A DNA stretch of 64,000 nucleotides from Anaerobutyricum stercoris (GTDB taxonomy: Bacteria; Bacillota; Clostridia; Lachnospirales; Lachnospiraceae). The notes below the pieces were generated by a model. It was not told where the DNA came from and did not search any database. It was given only the letters and a program-made list of their open reading frames with translations. A program made the translations under genes and the position numbers. Location: contig DXBR01000098.1 of NCBI GenBank assembly GCA_019116455.1, positions 15,081-79,080 of the forward strand, read 5' to 3'. Below are positions 50,754-59,629 of this stretch, in pieces; the stretch's first letter is position 1; the number at the start of each line of letters is the position of its first letter.

Positions 50754-51602
50754 TCACATTTCCCGCAGCAGCGCCTCAAGCTCTCCATAATCCCTGTCGG
50801 GATTTTTCCTGCCAGCCACGGAGAGCAGTTTTCGCGACAGAAGCGCATACAGCTTCCTGTCTTCCTCGTCCAGACAGTCCAGATGTTTTTGCACGGTCCG
50901 CGTATCGCCCCGTTCCACCGGTCCGGTGAGACTGGCAGCGCAGCCACCGGCGAGAACCTTGTTTACATTTCCCGAGATCAGCGGCCGGAGGGCTGCAAGA
51001 GCGCTCTCCTCATCAAAGCCACAGTCTCCCAGAAGATCAAGGCTCTCCTGGATCAGGGCAATGACCTGATTGCTGCAGATGGCCGCGGCACAATGGTATT
51101 TGACCTTATCCTCCGCCTCGATGAGACGGACCGGATTCCCGAAAGACTGAAAAAGGTCTTTCACCTCTTCGAGATGCCGCTTATCTCCTTCAATTGTGAA
51201 ATATGCGTCTGAAAGCTCTTTGTACGAATGAAACCGGTCGCTGACCGCAAAGAGCGGATGGATAGAATATCCGAAGGCTCCTCTGTCCGCTATGCCCGGA
51301 AAGGCATCCTCCGCAGACAGAGCACCGCTGCAATGACAAATATATTTACCTTCAATGGGAAGTTCCCTGATCTGATTCCACACCGTGGTGATCAGACCGT
51401 CCGGGACTGTTAAAAACAGAGCGTCACTTTTCCTTACCAAATCTTCAAGTTTCTCTTCAAAATCTGTTCCGGCAAAGTCCGCCGCTGTGCTGGCCGCTTT
51501 TTTATCGGCATCAAAAAAGCCTGATAAACTCAGGCCATGTAACACAAAATATTTGGCGAGGGAACATCCAACCTTCCCTGCGCCTATAATTCCTGTATGC
51601 AT
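50754..51602 (-). CDS. Rossmann-fold DUF2520 protein, candidate ketopantoate reductase
   Basis: The protein (282 aa) opens with a dinucleotide-binding GIIGAGKVGCSLA and an NADP-type beta-alpha-beta unit. The C-terminal helical domain is annotated DUF2520 (CSGALSAEDAF, GYSIHPLFAVSD, then KYHCAAAICSNQ near 195). The overall plan resembles 6-phosphogluconate dehydrogenase-like reductases such as ketopantoate reductase PanE. The cluster encodes PanB, PanC and PanD but no PanE, and this gene precedes panB, so NADPH-dependent ketopantoate reduction is a reasonable inference. AAGGTGA precedes ATG 51602. Confidence 0.8.
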   Translation of the reverse strand: MHTGIIGAGKVGCSLAKYFVLHGLSLSGFFDADKKAASTAADFAGTDFEEKLEDLVRKSDALFLTVPDGLITTVWNQIRELPIEGKYICHCSGALSAEDAFPGIADRGAFGYSIHPLFAVSDRFHSYKELSDAYFTIEGDKRHLEEVKDLFQSFGNPVRLIEAEDKVKYHCAAAICSNQVIALIQESLDLLGDCGFDEESALAALRPLISGNVNKVLAGGCAASLTGPVERGDTRTVQKHLDCLDEEDRKLYALLSRKLLSVAGRKNPDRDYGELEALLREM

Positions 51603-51783
51603 TCTTATCACCTTACTTTCGTAAAGTGACGCTCCGAGTCTCATTCCCATGGATATAAGCTCAATATTTATCCGTGCTGCACGCGGTATGGTTTCTTCCG
51701 AATACCATCCATGACGCTGCCTTTACACTATACCATCCCCGGAGCGTTTCGTAAATAAAAAGATTGGGATTTTTTGAAAATAT

Positions 51784-52605
51784 TTACAGCAGATACTTCT
51801 CTATAGCTTCCGCGCATCCGTCGTGATCGCAGTCCGCCACCACCACATCGGCCAGCGCCTTGATGTGATCCGCCGCATTGCCCATGGCAATGGCAAGGCC
51901 GGCTGTCTGCAGTACCTCTCTGTCGTTGTCCGCATCGCCCACCACGATGGTCTCTTCCGGAGAAATATCCAGATGACGGCAGAGCGCTAAAAGGCCGGCT
52001 GCCTTGTTAACTCCTTCAGCCGTAATCTCGAGGGAGGTCTCCTCCGCGTGAACCATGACCACCGGAAGTCCTGCCGCCTTTATTTTCTCTTCGGTGACAG
52101 TCCGCTCCTCCGGCGTATGGTGATAGATATTGCATTTCTCCATAGGCACCGGATTATCGCTGTAAAACCTGAAGATATCCTCATAGTGATCCGCCTTCGT
52201 CTCAAACATCGTCTTATAAATCCCCATGTGATACTCTTCCATCTTCTCCACCTTGTCTTTCTGCACGATGGACCGTTCAGACAGGAAATGTACCATCACA
52301 TCCTCCTGACTGGCTATCTCCATCAGCTTCTCCATATCGCTGACAGAAATCGTCTGGCGGGCTATCACCTTTTTCTCCTGACAGTCATACACAACGGCTC
52401 CGCTGGTACAATCCAGATAACGCACTTCCGGAACCTGTTCCAGATATTCATGCAGTTCCGCCAGCCCTCTCCCGGTGGAAAGCGCCACGATCTTGCCCTC
52501 TTCCGCCGCACGGCGGATCATTTTTTTCGTGCCGTCTGTTATCTGCTTTTTGGAATTCAGAAGAGTTCCATCCATATCCAAAGCTATCAATTTGTATTTT
52601 CCCAT
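51784..52605 (-). CDS. Cof-type HAD-superfamily phosphatase
   Basis: This small-molecule phosphatase carries the HAD motif L-D-M-D-G-T-L-L near residue 9-16, the second motif S-T-G-R near 47, and the acidic motif V-V-G-D-A-D-N-D near 217. The cap domain lies between and makes it a Cof/IIB-type enzyme. Such enzymes act on sugar phosphates, FMN or pyridoxal phosphate with loose specificity, so no substrate is claimed. ATG 52605 is preceded by AGGAG. It lies between the pantothenate cluster and metK as its own unit. Confidence 0.88.
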   Translation of the reverse strand: MGKYKLIALDMDGTLLNSKKQITDGTKKMIRRAAEEGKIVALSTGRGLAELHEYLEQVPEVRYLDCTSGAVVYDCQEKKVIARQTISVSDMEKLMEIASQEDVMVHFLSERSIVQKDKVEKMEEYHMGIYKTMFETKADHYEDIFRFYSDNPVPMEKCNIYHHTPEERTVTEEKIKAAGLPVVMVHAEETSLEITAEGVNKAAGLLALCRHLDISPEETIVVGDADNDREVLQTAGLAIAMGNAADHIKALADVVVADCDHDGCAEAIEKYLL

Positions 52606-52671
52606 ATTCTTAACTCCTGTGAATCTTTTTGCTGACTGGAATTCCCTCAGAATTCCCTCCAACAAAAAAGT

Positions 52672-52707
52672 ACTTCCTGCCGCGGGATCTCTCCAACAGC
52701 AGGAAGT
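52672..52707 (-). terminator. terminator of metK
   Basis: On the minus strand ACTTCCTGC (52699-52707) and GCAGGAAGT (52672-52680) pair around 18 nt, followed by ACTTTTTTG. Confidence 0.85.
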
Positions 52708-52753
52708 TCATTTTCATTGATCAAATTATAATATGTGCCCTCCGGCATCTGCC

Positions 52754-53944
52754 TTACGCCAGATATGCTTTCAGCATGTCCACCTTGTCCAGCTTCTCCC
52801 ACGGAAGATCAAGATCATTACGTCCAAAATGTCCGTAAGCGGCTGTCTGTTTGTAGATCGGACGTCTAAGATCAAGCATCTTGATAATGCCTGCCGGACG
52901 CAGATCAAAATGCTCGCGAATGATATCCACCAGTTTCTCCTCAGATAATTTTCCGGTTCCAAAGGTATCTACCATGATGGACGTCGGCTGAGCAACGCCG
53001 ATGGCGTAAGATAACTGGATCTCACATTTGTCAGCCAGACCGGCTGCCACGATGTTCTTTGCCACGTATCTTGCCGCGTACGCCGCGGAACGGTCTACCT
53101 TAGTGCAGTCCTTTCCGGAGAAAGCGCCGCCGCCGTGACGGGCGTATCCGCCATAAGTATCTACGATAATCTTACGTCCTGTCAGTCCGCTGTCACCGTG
53201 CGGTCCGCCAATAACGAAACGTCCTGTCGGATTAATGAAGTATTTGGTATCCTCGTCCACCATGTCCTGCGGAATGATGGCGTCGAACACATATTTCTTA
53301 ATGTCCTCATGAATCTGCTCCTGCGTCACATCCGGGTCATGCTGTGTGGAAAGAACCACAGCGTCCAGGCGGGCAGGCTTGCCATTCTCGTCGTACTCAA
53401 CGGTAACCTGCGTCTTACCGTCCGGACGAAGATATGGCAGAGTACCGTCTTTTCTTACCTTGGTAAGCTGAAGCGCCAGTTTATGGGCAAGAGCGATCGG
53501 GTAAGGCATATATTCTTCTGTCTCATTGGTAGCGTAACCAAACATCATACCCTGGTCGCCGGCTCCGATAGCTTCCAGCTCCTCATCGGACATCTTATTC
53601 TCCTTCGCCTCCAGCGCTTTGTCAACGCCCATGGCAATATCCGGAGACTGCTCATCAAGGGCAACGATCACGCCGCAGGTATCTGCGTCAAAACCGTATT
53701 TACCTCTGGTATATCCAATCTCTTTTACCGTATCACGAACAATCTTCTGAATGTCCACGTACGCATTGGTGGTCACCTCTCCCATGACAAGCACCAGACC
53801 TGTCGTCATAGCTGTCTCACAGGCCACACGGCTCATCGGGTCTTTCTCCATCAACGCATCTAAAATCGCATCTGAAACCTGGTCGCACATCTTATCCGGA
53901 TGTCCTTCTGTCACGGATTCAGAAGTAAACAACACTCTTTCCAT
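52754..53944 (-). CDS. metK: S-adenosylmethionine synthetase
   Basis: MetK makes S-adenosylmethionine from methionine and ATP. The N-terminus LFTSESVTEGHPDKMCDQ has the catalytic His and Asp. GAGDQGMMFGYA near 119 is the hexapeptide signature, and GGAFSGKDCTKVDRSAAY near 264 closes the active site. It is 396 aa, normal. AAGGAG lies upstream. The gene begins 13 bp after the murA stop, so it depends on the murA promoter and leader. No separate SAM riboswitch of a known class was found in front of it. Confidence 0.97.
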   Translation of the reverse strand: MERVLFTSESVTEGHPDKMCDQVSDAILDALMEKDPMSRVACETAMTTGLVLVMGEVTTNAYVDIQKIVRDTVKEIGYTRGKYGFDADTCGVIVALDEQSPDIAMGVDKALEAKENKMSDEELEAIGAGDQGMMFGYATNETEEYMPYPIALAHKLALQLTKVRKDGTLPYLRPDGKTQVTVEYDENGKPARLDAVVLSTQHDPDVTQEQIHEDIKKYVFDAIIPQDMVDEDTKYFINPTGRFVIGGPHGDSGLTGRKIIVDTYGGYARHGGGAFSGKDCTKVDRSAAYAARYVAKNIVAAGLADKCEIQLSYAIGVAQPTSIMVDTFGTGKLSEEKLVDIIREHFDLRPAGIIKMLDLRRPIYKQTAAYGHFGRNDLDLPWEKLDKVDMLKAYLA

Positions 53945-53957
53945 TTTCCTTCACTCC

Positions 53958-55271
53958 TTAGCTGACCGTTCCGGTCTTAAAAATAAACTTATTGGCGTCC
54001 TTCTCGGAATCCACTTTTTCAATCATGCCTCCGAGCGCGCGCAATTTCTCATCAAAGCGTTCGTAACCTCTCTGGATATAGCCAATCTGCGTCACCGTCG
54101 TATATCCCTCTGCTGCCAGTCCGGCAATCACGAGAGCCGCTCCTGCACGAAGGTCCGGCGTCTCCACAGTAGCTCCTGTGTACTTCTCCACGCCGGAAAT
54201 AATAGCCGTATTACCGTCAACCACTTTAATGTTGGCGCCCATGCGGCGCATCTCCTCCACGTAGCGGAACCGGTTTTCAAAAATACTTTCCGTAATGATG
54301 CTGGTTCCCTTCGACAGTCCCAGAGTCACCGCAATCTGCGGCTGCATATCTGTCGGGAATCCCGGATACGGCAGCGTCTTGATCTGGGTGTGTTTCAGCC
54401 TGCGGGTTGCCACAACCCGCACAGCGTCATCAGATTCCTCCACCTCTGCACCGATCTCGCTGAGCTTGGCAGAAATCGCTTCCAGATGTTTCGGAATGAC
54501 ATTCTTGATAAGAACATCTCCTCTTGTCGCCGCTGCTGCCATCATAAAGGTTCCCGCCTCAATCTGGTCCGGGATGATCGAATACTCCGTATCGTGGAAC
54601 TTCTCCACACCTTTGATACGAATCACATCGGTTCCCGCACCTTTGATGCTGGCGCCCATGCTGTTCAGGAAATTGGCAACATCCACAATATGCGGCTCCT
54701 TGGCCGCGTTCTCAATGATGGTGTTGCCATGAGCCAGCGATGCCGCCATCATGATATTGATGGTCGCACCGACAGATACCACATCAAGATAGATGTGGCT
54801 GCCCCGCAGCTCCTCCGCGTCAACCATAATGATGCCGTGCTCAATCTTTACCTCGGCGCCCAGCGCACGGAATCCCTTAATATGCTGGTCGATCGGCCGG
54901 CTTCCAATCTCACATCCGCCCGGCAGAACGACCTTCGCCTTCTTATACTTGCCCAGAAGGGCACCTATTAAGTAGTAGGACGCCCGGATCTTTCTTATAT
55001 ATTCATTATCCACCAGCAGTTCCCCGCTGGAATCGATATATTTACCGCTGATCAAAACTTCATTGTCACCTTTGCGGACCACTGTGGCCCCGATCTGCTC
55101 CATGGCCTGAAGCAGAACATTCGTATCTCTGACATTCGGCATATTGTCGATGAGACACTGCCCGTCTGTCATGATGGCTGCCGCCAAAATTCCCAGTGCT
55201 GCGTTCTTGGCACCTCCGATCACCACTTCACCAACTAACGGAGTACCACCCTTAATAATATACTGTTCCAT
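53958..55271 (-). CDS. murA: UDP-N-acetylglucosamine 1-carboxyvinyltransferase
   Basis: MurA transfers enolpyruvate from PEP to UDP-GlcNAc, the first committed step of peptidoglycan synthesis and the target of fosfomycin. The catalytic Cys is in the mobile loop PGGCEIGSRP near 115, so the enzyme should be fosfomycin-sensitive, unlike the Asp-bearing variants. The N-terminal KGGTPLVGEVVIGGAKNAAL contains the conserved Lys and Asn, and PYPGFPTDMQPQ near 298 carries the Asp. It is 437 aa. It is the first gene of a two-gene operon with metK. Confidence 0.96.
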   Translation of the reverse strand: MEQYIIKGGTPLVGEVVIGGAKNAALGILAAAIMTDGQCLIDNMPNVRDTNVLLQAMEQIGATVVRKGDNEVLISGKYIDSSGELLVDNEYIRKIRASYYLIGALLGKYKKAKVVLPGGCEIGSRPIDQHIKGFRALGAEVKIEHGIIMVDAEELRGSHIYLDVVSVGATINIMMAASLAHGNTIIENAAKEPHIVDVANFLNSMGASIKGAGTDVIRIKGVEKFHDTEYSIIPDQIEAGTFMMAAAATRGDVLIKNVIPKHLEAISAKLSEIGAEVEESDDAVRVVATRRLKHTQIKTLPYPGFPTDMQPQIAVTLGLSKGTSIITESIFENRFRYVEEMRRMGANIKVVDGNTAIISGVEKYTGATVETPDLRAGAALVIAGLAAEGYTTVTQIGYIQRGYERFDEKLRALGGMIEKVDSEKDANKFIFKTGTVS

Positions 55272-55508
55272 TCTTGCACCTCTATATCTATATCAAACCA
55301 AAACTAATTATCAAACTCAAAAAACGCCGGGTAAACCGGCACTGCTCTGCTGCACTCCGGATATGACAATCTGCCCAAACTATGCAGTCAATCCATCAAT
55401 TCAAAACTCGTCATACGGTCTCTGAGACCGTGGTCATATCCTTCGGCTCTCCTCAGAATAATAAAGCGCTGCTTTATCCTGATCTCTGTACGAATACAGA
55501 TACAATCA
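55272..55508 (-). promoter_or_regulatory. structured leader of murA-metK, candidate riboswitch with terminator
   Basis: The roughly 237-nt transcribed leader folds into successive hairpins. In RNA order: TCTGTA/TACAGA; ATAAAGC/GCTTTAT; then a closing stem GGATATGAC/GTCATATCC (plus 55433-55441 and 55359-55367) that encloses ACGGTCTC/GAGACCGT; then a terminator GCCGG/CCGGC (55326-55340) followed by T6. The sequence CCGG that overlaps the 3' strand of the closing stem can also pair with the first arm of the terminator. Formation of the closing stem would thus favour termination, an OFF-switch layout. I could not match it to a known riboswitch class. Confidence 0.6.
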
Positions 55509-55515
55509 ATAACTC

Positions 55516-55544
55516 ATTATATCAAGAATGTTTCTTTTTGTAAA
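55516..55544 (-). promoter_or_regulatory. murA-metK promoter
   Basis: On the minus strand -35 TTTACA (55539-55544), a 17-bp spacer and -10 TATAAT (55516-55521). Transcription would start near 55508. Confidence 0.8.
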
Positions 55545-55576
55545 TTCATAATTTAGATTTTGTAAAAACAATACAT

Positions 55577-56155
55577 TTATCTTTTTTTCTTTTTTCTCTT
55601 TCTGACAGAATATCCAAAAGTACCGATAAAATTGCCAATATCACAATAAATACCATGTGAATAGACCAGCGGATTCGCCCTCTCCAAATGAAACGTACCT
55701 TTTTCATCCATATAGCGATCGTCAACGGTCACATGTACCACGTCAGCCAGAAACATATGATGTGATCCCAGCTCCAATACATCTCTGACTCTGCATTCTA
55801 TGTTCACGGGGCTGTCCTCTATGACCGGCACATTTACTTTGGCAGCGTCTCTCCGGGTCAATCCTGTGACTTCAAACTTATCCACATCTTTTCCGGAACG
55901 GACACCGCAGTAATCCACCGCTCTTGCCATATCCGCAGTGGTCAGGTTCACCACAAACTCCCCGCTGTCCTTCAGCGCGTGATAAGAATATCTCTCCGGA
56001 CGCACAGAAATATAGAGCATGGGCGGATTGGTACACACCGTGCCCACCCAAGCGATGGTGAGCATGTTATCCCTTCCTTCGGCATCCCTCACTGTTACCA
56101 GTACCGCCGGAAGCGGGTACAACATATTTCCCGGTTTAAAATCAATCTTTCCCAT
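55577..56155 (-). CDS. flavin reductase-like FMN-binding protein
   Basis: This 192-aa protein has the flavin-reductase-like split-barrel domain: PLPAVLVTVRDAEGRDNMLTI-like opening, the T-N-P-P-M-L-Y-I-S-V-R segment near 42-52, and the conserved GEFVVNLTT. HHMFLADVVHV near 132 is also typical. It ends in an unusual strongly basic tail (RKRKKKKR) that might bind nucleic acid or membrane. In anaerobes such proteins are FMN-binding redox or oxygen-scavenging partners. AAGGAAG precedes the ATG. Confidence 0.85.
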   Translation of the reverse strand: MGKIDFKPGNMLYPLPAVLVTVRDAEGRDNMLTIAWVGTVCTNPPMLYISVRPERYSYHALKDSGEFVVNLTTADMARAVDYCGVRSGKDVDKFEVTGLTRRDAAKVNVPVIEDSPVNIECRVRDVLELGSHHMFLADVVHVTVDDRYMDEKGTFHLERANPLVYSHGIYCDIGNFIGTFGYSVRKRKKKKR

Positions 56156-56177
56156 GCTCTCTTCCTTCTTTCCTTAA

Positions 56178-56591
56178 TTATATGGCTTTTCTGATCGCTG
56201 CGCGGATCTCTTCCAGCTGCGCTTCTTCAGATTCATGCGGCGTCCACGCAAGCTGCACTCCGTCATCCTTATAACGAGGAATCAGATGCAGGTGGAAATG
56301 AAATACAGTCTGTCCCGCAATCTCCCCGTTATTCTGAACAATATTCAGTCCCTCACATCCCAGCGCGTCTCTCATGGCGCGGGCGATGCAGGTTGCCAGT
56401 GAAAACAGTTTTCCGGCTGTTTCCGCATCCAGATCGTAAATGTTATCGAAGTGCTCCTTTGGAATAATCAAACAGTGGCCTTTTGTTGCCGGATTCACAT
56501 CGAGAATCACTCTGAAATGACTATCCTCATAAACTGTTGCCGACGATATTTTCCCTCTGGCTATTTTGCAAAATAAACAATCATCTTTCAT
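56178..56591 (-). CDS. HIT-family hydrolase (HinT-like)
   Basis: The histidine-triad signature is H-F-H-L-H-L-I-P near residue 99-106. The N-terminus CLFCKIARGKISS has a Cys pair characteristic of the HinT branch, possibly a zinc site with a later His. It cleaves phosphoramidates of AMP in known homologues. The protein is 137 aa with no export signal. A GGTGTGAG site precedes the ATG. It is directly upstream of the flavin reductase gene, 22 bp apart, so probably cotranscribed with it. Confidence 0.9.
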   Translation of the reverse strand: MKDDCLFCKIARGKISSATVYEDSHFRVILDVNPATKGHCLIIPKEHFDNIYDLDAETAGKLFSLATCIARAMRDALGCEGLNIVQNNGEIAGQTVFHFHLHLIPRYKDDGVQLAWTPHESEEAQLEEIRAAIRKAI

Positions 56592-56620
56592 CGTTTCTCA
56601 CACCTTTCCTTTTTGTCTCA

Positions 56621-58624
56621 CTAAACACTGTGAAATGCAGGACCAAAGCCAAAAATCAACGCGGATTCCGGCGGCAGGGAAACCGTCATGGAATATGGCC
56701 TGAAATCGCACGGCTGCCGTGTGACAACCGGCTGCTGACTTACAAAACGTCCTTTGCCCCCGAACTCTGCGGCATCACTGCTGATCAGCAGACTATATCT
56801 GCCAAAGGACGGAACGCCAATACGATACGACGGCAGAGTCTCCTTATTAAAATTACAGATGAACAGAAAATGTTCCTCGCTGGAAGAACTCTTTCTGATA
56901 AAACTGATCACAGAGGAAACTGCATCCATACCATTGACCCACTCAAAAATCTGCTCCTCCGCGCCGCAGCTATGCAAAGCCGGATATGTACGGTACATTT
57001 CCAACAGGCGGTACAGGTACTCTTTTATCTTTACGTCCCTGACAGCGTCCGAGAGAATTTTCTTTCCCGGTATACCCGTCAAAAATGCATAAGACAATTT
57101 CGCCTCTGATAACATATCATAATAAACCTCCTCCGACTTGTCAATCGAAGTTTGATGCAGATCGTCCTTATTTTTATAATCCAGCAAAAGCAGCGAGCGT
57201 TCCAGTCCCGGTTTCTGCAGCGGCAGCGTCAGCTTAAAATGCGCCCGTTTCCTCCCTGTCTGATCCCTGGACAAATAATGATCCAGACTCCATTTTATAT
57301 GGTAATTCCAGTAAAAATCAAAAACTTCATCTTTCATGTCCGTGACATCAGAACCCGGCTTACGAAGATTCTGCTCATCAGAAATAATGATCACTCCCGG
57401 AGCTTCCTCCCGGATCATTATCATGGCCTGCCTGAGAATTGCCCTGCGGCTCTCATCATCCAGTCCGAACTCTCCGTCTTCCCCGCCCTCTCTCACTTCT
57501 ATATCATTGAATATGTTATCCCACGGACGGCAGTCGCCGGCAAGGCCGTCAAAAGCAAAACCGTCAATATGGTATTCCTTTGTCCAGAAAAGCAGATTGG
57601 ACAGCACAAAATCTGCCACCTGCGGCTTCTCAAAAGGAATCGATTCCAGCGAAACCTCCATCAGCACTCCAATCCCTTTTTTATGCGCCCGCTGCACCAT
57701 TCTCCGGAATTCGTCCGGTTCTCCACCATACGCCGGGGTCACAAAAAAATCTCCGCCGTCTGAATATGGATTATATTGCTGCACTGCGTTTTTTCTTTTC
57801 CTGCTCATCAGCACATGCGTAAAAACATCCTCATATACTTCTTCCATCTCTGCCGGATCTCTGTCAGAAATATTATAAATAACCATCGGGCTGTTCCTGA
57901 CATCTGCCTGACCTCTTTTTTCCATCCAGAGATCATCTTCCCACCGAAAACCATATATATCTAATATTTTCGATATCTTTTCCGACTGACGCGCCGTCCC
58001 ATAAGGGTCCGCCACGCGCATTATCTCTCCCTGCATCGTTTTCACTTCGTACTGATATCCGGTTCCTTCTGTGACCTCAGGAAGAAAAATCTCATAAATA
58101 TCTGAGTGGCCCATGCGGTTCATATAGCAAAGTCTTCCATCCCAGTGATTAAAATCTCCCACCAGACTGACACGCTGCGCGCGCGGCGCCCAGACCGCGA
58201 AATAAATTCCTCTCACGCCGTCAATCTCCATAGGATGGCATCCCATTTTCCGATAAGCGTTTCTCCACCTGCCGCGAAGAAATTCCTGTTCCTCTTCCTC
58301 CGTGATCTGACAGGAAAAACTATACGGATCATAGTGGGTAATCTTTTTCCCTCCGCGCAGATATATCTCAAGCTGATAAGAAAATATTTCCCTGTGGGGT
58401 AAAAATAATGCAAAAACCGGCTGCCTTTCAACCATATCCATCTCATAGATCTTTCCGCCGCCAGCCAGCAGCCTCATGCGTACCGCATCGGGATGATACG
58501 CAGCAATCACTTGCCCTCCGGCAATCAAATGTCTTCCAAGCAGATGCCTGGGCATGGAATATTTCCCGAAAACCAGTTTCATGACCTTGTCCTGTTTTAA
58601 TACCTGCCCAATCTCATATCTCAT
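56621..58624 (-). CDS. GlgB-like GH13 protein with degraded catalytic motifs
   Basis: The 667-aa protein follows the plan of glycogen branching enzymes: an N-terminal CBM48-like domain (about 130-220; GVRGIYFAVWAPRAQRVSLVGDFNHWDG split here), then a barrel whose segments align with GH13. The active site is eroded. Region I (D-W-V-P-x-H-F) reads MEVSLESIP (322-330). In region II the nucleophile Asp remains (D359 in GFAFDG), but the invariant Arg two residues before it is Ala357. Region III reads SDEQ (415-418). Region IV's H-D-E is absent. It is therefore unlikely to be a branching enzyme and may bind glucan or regulate glycogen synthesis. GGGGGGTGA precedes ATG 58624. Confidence 0.8.
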   Translation of the reverse strand: MRYEIGQVLKQDKVMKLVFGKYSMPRHLLGRHLIAGGQVIAAYHPDAVRMRLLAGGGKIYEMDMVERQPVFALFLPHREIFSYQLEIYLRGGKKITHYDPYSFSCQITEEEEQEFLRGRWRNAYRKMGCHPMEIDGVRGIYFAVWAPRAQRVSLVGDFNHWDGRLCYMNRMGHSDIYEIFLPEVTEGTGYQYEVKTMQGEIMRVADPYGTARQSEKISKILDIYGFRWEDDLWMEKRGQADVRNSPMVIYNISDRDPAEMEEVYEDVFTHVLMSRKRKNAVQQYNPYSDGGDFFVTPAYGGEPDEFRRMVQRAHKKGIGVLMEVSLESIPFEKPQVADFVLSNLLFWTKEYHIDGFAFDGLAGDCRPWDNIFNDIEVREGGEDGEFGLDDESRRAILRQAMIMIREEAPGVIIISDEQNLRKPGSDVTDMKDEVFDFYWNYHIKWSLDHYLSRDQTGRKRAHFKLTLPLQKPGLERSLLLLDYKNKDDLHQTSIDKSEEVYYDMLSEAKLSYAFLTGIPGKKILSDAVRDVKIKEYLYRLLEMYRTYPALHSCGAEEQIFEWVNGMDAVSSVISFIRKSSSSEEHFLFICNFNKETLPSYRIGVPSFGRYSLLISSDAAEFGGKGRFVSQQPVVTRQPCDFRPYSMTVSLPPESALIFGFGPAFHSV

Positions 58625-58720
58625 TTTTTCACCCCCCGGATCTGTTTCCATGCAAAACAAAGAAAAGCCATGGACAGACTACCTCTCCGGCAGACATCCT
58701 GGCTTTTCTCTGTTCGTATT

Positions 58721-59629
58721 TTATGATCTCAGATACAGCGTCTTCAATCTCACAATATTATCCACATGCAGTTCGACTGCCTTCTGCAGATAGTTATCCA
58801 CACTGATATAATCCTTTTCAATAGCATCAAAAAATGCTTCTATATAACAGTTCTTCACTCCGAAGATCTTCCGGGCAAGTTCCTGATACTCCCGATTGCC
58901 CGGAACCTTTTCCGGGAACAGCTTCTCCAGAATATAATCTACCGTATCCTCCGAGGATTCCTCCACGGACGCATAATAATCAACGATCTGTTCTTTTGGA
59001 ACACCCAGCGCATATAACAACAGCGCACAGCAAATACCGCTTCTGTCCTTACCTGCCCCGCAATGCCAGAGCACCGCGCCGCCTCTACGGTTCACCAGCA
59101 GTGAGAAAAACTGCTTGATCTGTTTCTGAATCACCTGGTTATTCACAAACTTATGATAAATCCTTGCCATGTAAGCATCGGGATCAAACTTCTCCTTCTG
59201 AATCATCTCCCGAACCGCTTCCACAGCTGCATTCTCCGTCTCTCCCATCTTCTCCCAGCGATGGTTCAAAATAAACAACGCCTTAAGATGCTTCTCCAGA
59301 ATCTCCTTCTCTCCAGGAGTAAATACACCGGCCCCCTGAATGTCTTCCTTAAAAATAGGATTCCATATGTTCGCAATCCCTTTTATCTCGGGATCCGGAA
59401 ACTTTATCCTCTCCATCTGCGTACGCAGATCCACAATCAGCTTCACTCCGTACTGATCCCGCAGAACCTCGATATCCTGCTGCGTCGCCCCGCAAAGCTG
59501 TCCGCATTTGATCAGACATCTGTTCCGGATACGCTTTCCATCCGCCGTCTCAATGCCTCCCAGATCTCTGGCATTCTTCACTCCCTGTAAAGGTATCTTT
59601 CCCATACTGACCCCCGTTTCTTCTGTCAT
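58721..59629 (-). CDS. tyrosine/lipid phosphatase-like protein
   Basis: The P-loop H-C-G-A-G-K-D-R-S-G at 189-198 matches the Cys-x5-Arg active site of the bacterial Tyr phosphatase family (Y_phosphatase3/LipA type); the Lys-Asp within it resembles enzymes with inositol-phosphate or lipid activity. The N-terminal NARDLGGIETADGKRIR is typical, as is VDLRTQMER near 67. It is 302 aa, cytosolic. ATG 59629 has GGAG upstream; an ATG eight codons later (GGGGG upstream) is a possible alternative. The substrate is unknown. Confidence 0.85.
   Translation of the reverse strand: MTEETGVSMGKIPLQGVKNARDLGGIETADGKRIRNRCLIKCGQLCGATQQDIEVLRDQYGVKLIVDLRTQMERIKFPDPEIKGIANIWNPIFKEDIQGAGVFTPGEKEILEKHLKALFILNHRWEKMGETENAAVEAVREMIQKEKFDPDAYMARIYHKFVNNQVIQKQIKQFFSLLVNRRGGAVLWHCGAGKDRSGICCALLLYALGVPKEQIVDYYASVEESSEDTVDYILEKLFPEKVPGNREYQELARKIFGVKNCYIEAFFDAIEKDYISVDNYLQKAVELHVDNIVRLKTLYLRS

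Noticed and set aside
49892..50929. 345-codon plus-strand frame opposite panB
   Set aside because: Antisense shadow of a conserved gene; His- and Arg-rich composition typical of complementary-strand translation.
52754..55544. Known SAM riboswitch controlling metK
   Set aside because: The murA-metK spacer is only 13 bp and the leader before murA lacks the SAM-I core and other SAM consensus pieces; kept only as an unassigned leader.
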